Positions 57,912-64,000 of a stretch of DNA of 64,000 nt are shown piece after piece; the stretch's first letter is position 1; each line of letters starts with the position of its first letter. A program made the translations under genes and the position numbers. The notes under the pieces are model-generated. The model made no database searches. It was not told the DNA's origin and was given only the letters and a program-made list of their open reading frames with translations. Source of the DNA: Neoscytalidium dimidiatum (lineage: Eukaryota; Ascomycota; Dothideomycetes; Botryosphaeriales; Botryosphaeriaceae); the NCBI GenBank assembly GCA_037367355.1, contig CM074696.1, positions 558,001-622,000 on the forward strand, in the 5' to 3' direction.

Positions 57912-58951
57912 ATGGCCCCCAAGCCGCCAGTCGCTTCGCACCTGTCCAACCCGCTGGCCACTCCCGACCAGCTCGCCACCTCCGGCTCGCAGCTCGACGG
58001 CATCCCGCCCGACCTCGAGGACTCGATCCGATTCGCCGGCGCCCGCCTCACACAGGCCGCCGGCATCCTCCTGCGCCTACCTCAGGACATTATCGCCCAG
58101 GCCGTCGTCATCTACACCCGCTTCTGGGTCGGTCCCGAAGGAGGCAGTCTCAGAGAATACGGCGCCAAGGTACCCACCCACCACCAACCAGTCCACGTGA
58201 CATTCATGCCCCCCCATCTCGCTCCCCCAACCTGCTCACCTCTCCTCGCTTCCGCAAGGATGTCTCCGCTGCAGCCCTGTACGTGACCGCCAAGCTCTCC
58301 GCCTACCCGCGGCCTCCCCGCGCCATCATCAGCGTCTACCAGTACCTCACCTCGCTCCCGTCCACCTACGCCGACCCTCCCGCATCCCAGGCCGCGGCGC
58401 CTGACCCGGCCAGCTACTATGTCAGCGAGGGGACCTACCACGCGCTGCGCGCCGTCCTCATGAAGACCGAATCGCACCTCCTCCGCGCCCTCGGCTTCGA
58501 CACGCACGTCGCCCTGCCGTACACGCTGACCATCAACTACCTGCAAGCGCTCGGCATCCGCTTCGTCGACGACGACGACGACGACGACGACGGCGATAAC
58601 GACTCCCCCTCCTCCCCCGGCACGCGCCTCGCCCGCCGCGCCTTCGCCCACCTGAACACCGCGCTCCTGTCCCCCCAGTGCGTCTACCTGACCCACCAGC
58701 CGCCGAGCCTCGCCGCCGCGGCCATCTACCTGGCCGCGCGCGAGGTCGCGGTCAAGCTGCCGGCGGAGGACTGGTGGGAGGTGTTCGACGCCGACCGCGA
58801 GGAGCTCGGCTTCCTCGTCGTCGCGCTGACGAGCATGCCCGGGTTCGCGCGCGAGGAGAAGACCAGGTGGGGTCGCCGGCGCGTGCCGTTGGCCCTGGAC
58901 GAGGTGGAGGCGGAGCTGGAGAGGAGGCGCTTGCTGGAGGAGGGGCAGTGA
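57912..58951 (+). CDS. cyclin-L/K-like transcriptional cyclin
   Basis: Exons 57912-58169 and 58259-58951 (intron 89 nt, GTACCC..CAAG) give 316 residues. The N-terminal cyclin box contains ARLTQAAGILLRLPQDIIAQ, close to the cyclin-L motif (QAAGILLRLPQVAMAT), then VIYTRFWVG and, across the intron, DVSAAALYVTAKLSAYPRPP. The second cyclin fold has ESHLLRALGFDTHVALPYTL and PSLAAAAIYLAAREVAVKLP. An Asp run of about nine residues (58567-58592) interrupts the loop before the second fold. Cyclin L-type proteins activate CDK11-like or related kinases coupled to transcription and splicing. The C-terminal Arg/Ser domain of animal cyclin L is absent, as is usual in fungi. The acceptor site is weak but phase-correct. 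Confidence 0.88.
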
Positions 58952-61900
58952 GGTGATGATGATGATGATGATGATGACGTGCGTGTTCTGATACAGTTGA
59001 TGAAACGAACGAACGAAAAGAATGTTCTTGGGGACGCTCGAGGTCGAAATTGCCGACGGCCTGAGGGTGAGTCGGACGTTGTGCCTTCGTGCTGATCGCT
59101 TCTGGAAGGCTTCCTGGTGCCTGCGAGCCGGTCGTTTTCCAGATGCGTCAAGCGATCAGCGGCCCGGTGCCGATGGGCTGGCTCCTGTTTTGGACGTCGT
59201 TTGCGCCGGTGGAGGCGTGTGGATGCGGCGAGTGGCCCGTTTGCGATCTCCGCATAAAGCCGCAGTTTAAGGAGGTTATTAGGTCGGTTTATGCGCGGAG
59301 GTCCGTGCAAGGTGGGTCAAGAGACAAGGCTCAGGGGAGAAGTAGAGCTAGAATTAGCTGTGTAAGTTCGAGCGGCTTATTAGCCCTGACCATCGTCGCC
59401 TTTTAGATAAAGCGAAGTCATTGCCGAGTTTTTTCTTTGATCGTACTCCTTGCTCTCGTGGGCTTTACCAAGTTGCCCCTGATTTGGCGAAGGAGCTTCT
59501 GCATGCAAAAGCCTGGTATTGACAGTAAAGTGTATTTTCATGCATCTAATTCGCTCGTCACTTTTTGGCTCTGAGAAAAGTCATTGAACACTTGCCACGC
59601 ACCACGGCTTTGAATTACTCACCATGAAAGTCCGCCGATCGGAAATCCAGGTCACAATTGATACACCTACGCATCACATCTGCATTCTTTGACATCCCCC
59701 TTGCGTCGTGATAGACTTCAGCCTGAACCCATTCCGGAAGATTATCATCAGGCTAAGGATCAGACATGTTGATATTCGAATGACCAAAATTCTTCCCCTA
59801 GCCTTCGTTTGCCGCTTTGAGCCACAGCTCAGCGAGGAGAAGGCCGAAGTAGAAGGCAGGATGCTTCCTGTGGAACAACATCAAGACCACTAGCCAGCGA
59901 CGTAATAAGTGCGGCGTCGTACTTATTCAGTTCGACACTTCCGGTGTCCGTTCCACGAAGCGGAGATACCGCTTACCGTGGAACAGGACGGTCCACTGAA
60001 CGAAGCTCCGTCATTGGCCAGGCACGTGTCTAAACAGCGGACGACTGTCACATCTCGAGAGTGATGACAAAAAAAAAATCAATTAAGACGATACTATGTT
60101 TCATACAAAGTAATATTACAAAGCTATAAAATGCTTAACGACAGGAAACAAGCAGAGCTTATAGGGAGACCCTCCGAAATGCCCTTAGAAAGGACGTCAT
60201 TTTCATTAGGGCGACATTAAAAGAGACTGAGTCCGAATAGCAACTCCATCTTAAGCCTTATCATTTGCTTTCGAGAGGGTCGGTTACTGATATAGTACCC
60301 AAGAAGCTTAAATTATTCTTGACTGTGCCTCACGAATATTCAGATGCGAATGGGCACGGCCAGCTCAAAATCCTGACTTGAGGTTGTGCATGTGTAAAAA
60401 TAAGAGAATTAGCGATGTTCCGCTATTGAGAAGAAGCGGATTGAAGTTGAAAACATGTGGCAGAGCTTCATAAAGGGCTCCATGTGTTTTTTGTATTGAA
60501 AGAGCAGACTGAAGAGGTGTTTGTGAAGACCAGCAGTGGATTATATTCATCATCTTGTATAATAAGCCTGACTGTAGCTGATGTCTGGTGGCCAATTATG
60601 CCACCATGCTCGCGTACATCCGCATTCTTGCTCCAGCGATTACGCTATATATGTGCTCTTATAGACCACTTGTTGTCGCCTTACCTTCTCTTTAGTTGAC
60701 TCTCATCTCCATTTACGGCATAAGCTATTCATTCGTATCTGTGCGCTATTCACAAGAGAACTACTACCTACTTAATTTCTGCTCCCATATTGTCGAGTTT
60801 CAGTGGATGGTGCAGAAAAGAAAATGACTCTTGGCATTGAGTAGAGGTGCCAGATGCATCACTCTTCATGGTTTAGCATAGCTGTAACTATTAGAAAAGC
60901 TAAGTTTATTTTATCAACAGACACATACTGAACTAATCAGCCAATAAGGAGATAGACACCCATTAACCACTGTATGAGTTTTCGCTTCACGGTTCCAGAA
61001 AATGTCTAACATGGCAGGCCATGAAATACTTTAGCTGCTTTCTGCGCACTTGGTGGATGCCGTCAGTAACAACGGTGTCTTTGTTTGGAGAGAGATGGAG
61101 TAGAGTTGTACACTAGGTACATTCGAGGCCAGTGTCAGATATCACATGACACAGCGCCTAATTGAGTAAAGATGAGGTAGTGAGAGTCAGTATCAAGTCT
61201 TACCTATGGGCTTTTAGTATTAACTACAACCTTTTTAGCTGGCATCGGTGCTGACAAGGCCTTGGTCGCGAAGATATTGACTACGACATGCCAATGTCCA
61301 TCACCTTGGGAACGAACTTAGCAAGAACATTTCCGTTGTGTGCCGGATCTCTACACTCCACTTTTTGAAATGAGCCCGAAACTCTTCGACAATTAGCGGA
61401 TGAAGGAGCCTCGCGGTGCAAAACGTGAGGATAAATTCGGGCACAACGATGCCGCAGAAAAGCTCGCAGTGGAGCGAACGCTATAACAGTCCGAACCTCT
61501 ACAACTGCCTAATCGATATCATCGAAGGGTTGAAAAACGCTGAAAATCGTGAGGCTCTACTCTTGCATATGAGACGAACAGGCCCACTGAGCCACAGGTC
61601 TTCGACATTCTCGCCCGGAAGATAATAAGTCCACACAGTGTGTATACAGACCGCTGCTCTGATCTTCAAGCCTCATCATTCGCAGGTCTCGCACTCCTCA
61701 AGCTCATCCCACCGTTGCATAGAGTTTCACCCTCATAATTGCAACACACTTAGCACCAGCCACGTCTGCATCTTCAGTCTATCCAAGCCCTTCAGCCAGC
61801 TCTTCTTAAGAAGGCACCACCGGCTGCTTAGACGCGTCTAACAATCCAGGCCACGACACGCTCTTTGGCAGCCGCAGCGCCGTCGTTGCCCTAAGTAGCA

Positions 61901-63671
61901 CCCACCATGGAGACCTTCCGGCCTGGAGCGTTGAGTGTCAGGCAGGAGGAAGTCTCTTGCTACGCGTTGTCGATCTTCGATGTGCACGCCCCGTAAGCAA
62001 CGACGAATCGGGGGAATATCGGTCAGAGGGGGAGGAGACCTGTGTGAGGAGTATTGGAGAAGGATCGAGATGGGCAAGTCAAGAAAGGGAAGGAGAAGGT
62101 TGGAGTGAGGGAGCTGACGCTGGAGGAGGGGAGGTTGAATATTACCGCATGATGTGGAGGATCAAGCGCGTCCCGGAAGGGGCGTATCGCACGGCAGAAT
62201 TTGTTGCGGGTACAAGTGGATGGCTTCGGTGTCGCTGCTGTGTCGGGGGGGTTGGAGGGCGGCAAGGAGACGCAGGCGCAACGGAGGGAGGTGTGAGAGC
62301 AAGTTGGTGAGGACACTCGGCGACAGGGTCAGATCAGCTTACAGGATCTGCTGCTGCGAGCGTTTCTCGAAGCGAGTCAGCTCTATCGCCACTGCAGATC
62401 TGCAAGAGGTGTGGTGATAGTCTGGGTTAAAGTTGCATGCAGGACAGCTCCGTTCAATTATTGGTGGAATCTTACTGAACTACACTGATAAGCAGTTCTT
62501 TCGCCATGCGAAGAAGTCCGTTCACACAGCTTGGCGCATATGTCGTGATACGAGAACACAGGGAATTCTGCGTTCGAGATTGACTTTAGTAAGATCGGCT
62601 GAAAAATGTGCCTGGTAAGTCATCATGTTCTTCAACGGCTGCATCTTGCACTAGCGCGGTTCTGCCGCAACCCCAGGCGCCAAGGCGAGGAGTTCATGCA
62701 TGAGACAGATCGCCGCAGATGCGTGCGGACGTGGCGTACGTGCATAGCAAACTCACCAGGATCGGGACCCGTGCCTGTCACATTACTGTGTGGCTGCAGA
62801 CATGACGGACCGAATGCAGTTCTCTTCCTCCTCTCGCATCAGACGATTTTGACAGAGAATATGTTCGATCCATACTCGAAAGAGCCAGGCTTCGAGGTTT
62901 ATCTCAAGCGGAACTGACCTAAGGTAAGATCGACAGCGAGGGTGCCATCTTTTGCGTCGATATACGAGCGGCAAGAGTCTGAGGTAGAAGCAAGTGCTAG
63001 TTGCAGGGCTCAGAAGTCACGAGAGGCCTTCGTCTCCTGTTGCGGTTTGAGATACCCCTTGTACTGCGAAGGCTGTCAGACCAGCCACATCAGGTTGACA
63101 AATAGACGGACAAAAAAGAGTCTGACTTGCGATTTTCCTTGACCGACTACAACGGAAAGTCGAGTATTGGGGGCCAGTCTGAAGATGTGCTGTTTCTAGG
63201 TGCCGAAATCCGCTTCGACTAAAACCGGGGACCCACAGTAGCTTGAACCCGGAAATCTTATCTACGATTTGAGGATCTTGCAGCACATACATACAAGCTC
63301 GGGAAGCGACGAGGTGTCGATTATGCAAGGCCGTTGAGAAAGTATGGAGGGACTGGTGATCGGCAGTCCCCGAACGCAGAATTGCGCGTCTCCATGAACC
63401 GTTCCGAAATCCAGCGCTTGTCTCGAAGCAGCTCATCACCCGCGTGCGGCGGCTGAGCGGACGAGCGCCCTGGATCTCTCGCTTGTGGCTTCGAGGCCCG
63501 ATGAAGCCGTCCTTCCCCCTGCTCTTTCATTGGAGAGAGTTTTGCGCTAACTTCGGAATATGCCAGGATCCCTCGCATCCCTTCCCAGATCCCTTCCGGA
63601 GGCTGTTCCGTACTACCGCGAGCCCTCCGGACGTCCAATCCAACCCTGGTTTTGGCCAACGCAGCTATCTG
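58952..63671. other. 4.7 kb without a supported gene
   Basis: Begins with a (GAT)n microsatellite (58954-58977) right after the cyclin stop. Between 59900 and 61500 it is AT-rich with many stops. From 61900 to 63600 frames are longer but biased, and no exon chain or domain was found. A fragment near 61480-61600 (YNCLIDIIEGLKNAENREAL) has coding-like composition but is isolated. Confidence 0.4.
58954..58977. repeat. (GAT)n microsatellite
   Basis: About seven to eight GAT/ATG-phase units lie immediately 3' of the cyclin stop codon, in the 3' UTR. Confidence 0.85.
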
Positions 63672-64000
63672 ATGGCGGAAGCCCCAGCCCAAGATCATCC
63701 TATCCTCTGCCACATGGCCCCCCATAGCTCTGAAGATCCGCAAGGTTCCCCCACCGGAAGCGCAGGTCAGATACATACAATACTACAGGTCGTTTTGCAT
63801 AGACTTGCAGCAGTTCGTCTCTTTAGACTTTCTTGCCCCAGTCGCGCTCAGGCACGCCCCGTCGCACGAGCAGGTTTTGAGATTCTCAAAACGAATCAAC
63901 GCTTCTCCACCCTCAGCGGACCCGCTCGAGAGATGTGCAGGATCAGCTTCAGCAGCGCGGACCTTGCATTCCCCGGCCAGCCTTCAGCCATGCCCGCTTC
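63672..64000 (+). CDS. possible 5' part of a gene running off the window
   Basis: From ATG 63672 the frame stays open for 109 codons to the window edge. It contains an Arg/Ser-rich stretch (HRLAAVRLFRLSCPSRAQAR, then NQRFSTL) that looks like a mitochondrial presequence, although it starts about 40 residues in. The true start may be downstream, for example after an intron acceptor near 63788. No domain is visible before the edge. Confidence 0.3.
   Translation, partial: MAEAPAQDHPILCHMAPHSSEDPQGSPTGSAGQIHTILQVVLHRLAAVRLFRLSCPSRAQARPVARAGFEILKTNQRFSTLSGPAREMCRISFSSADLAFPGQPSAMPA

Noticed and set aside
1..64000. Transposable elements, CRISPR, bacterial operons, RiPP tailoring genes or a complete metabolite cluster
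   Set aside because: No transposase, reverse transcriptase, terminal repeats, spaced direct repeats or backbone synthase (PKS, NRPS, terpene) motifs were seen in any frame.

Overview
The window looks like nuclear DNA of a filamentous ascomycete (Pezizomycotina; class not decidable by eye). Genes are split by 46-90 nt GT-AG introns with CTAAC/CTGAC-like branch points. The families are typical of such fungi: UPF0658, DUF7918, DUF3433, CFEM/Pth11-like rhodopsin-domain proteins, and HET and NLR relics. Several dead genes carry C-to-T type damage resembling repeat-induced point mutation (RIP). There are no operons, bacterial signals, CRISPR arrays, rRNA genes or confident tRNA genes, and I recognise no transposon.

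Layout. 1.5-2.7 kb: a Golgi-type multi-pass membrane protein (minus). 3.6-12.2 kb: gene-poor, AT-richer sequence with relics of an NLR-type phosphorylase domain, a CorA-like transporter, a J-domain protein and a HET-protein C-terminus, plus one apparently intact rhodopsin-domain membrane protein. 12.8-20.5 kb: a nuclear DUF7918 protein, a 1310-residue duplicated DUF3433 membrane protein and a small divergent histone-fold protein. 21.8-24.0 kb: a large membrane-protein pseudogene. 25.5-27.4 kb: a repetitive hydrophilic stress-type protein. 28.4-38.5 kb: a conserved housekeeping block with TOF1/Swi1 (fork protection), mitochondrial 3-hydroxyacyl-CoA dehydrogenase, a secreted protein with a Kex2-flanked repeat, and VPS35 (retromer). 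40.3-51.3 kb: a decayed HET-like gene, an intact CFEM-Pth11 receptor, an intact secreted GMC oxidoreductase and a full-length P450 pseudogene. 51.3-56.0 kb: no convincing gene. 56.0-59.0 kb: a secreted LPMO-like protein and a cyclin-L-like gene, divergently arranged. 59-64 kb: no convincing gene apart from a possible gene start at the right edge.

Intact, intron-consistent genes alternate with islands of decay. The dead genes are mainly nonself-recognition (NLR/HET), secondary-metabolism (P450) and membrane-protein families, whereas replication, trafficking and beta-oxidation genes are clean. Exon models below were built by eye from reading frame, splice consensus and family similarity. Frameshift calls could be sequence errors until checked by reads.
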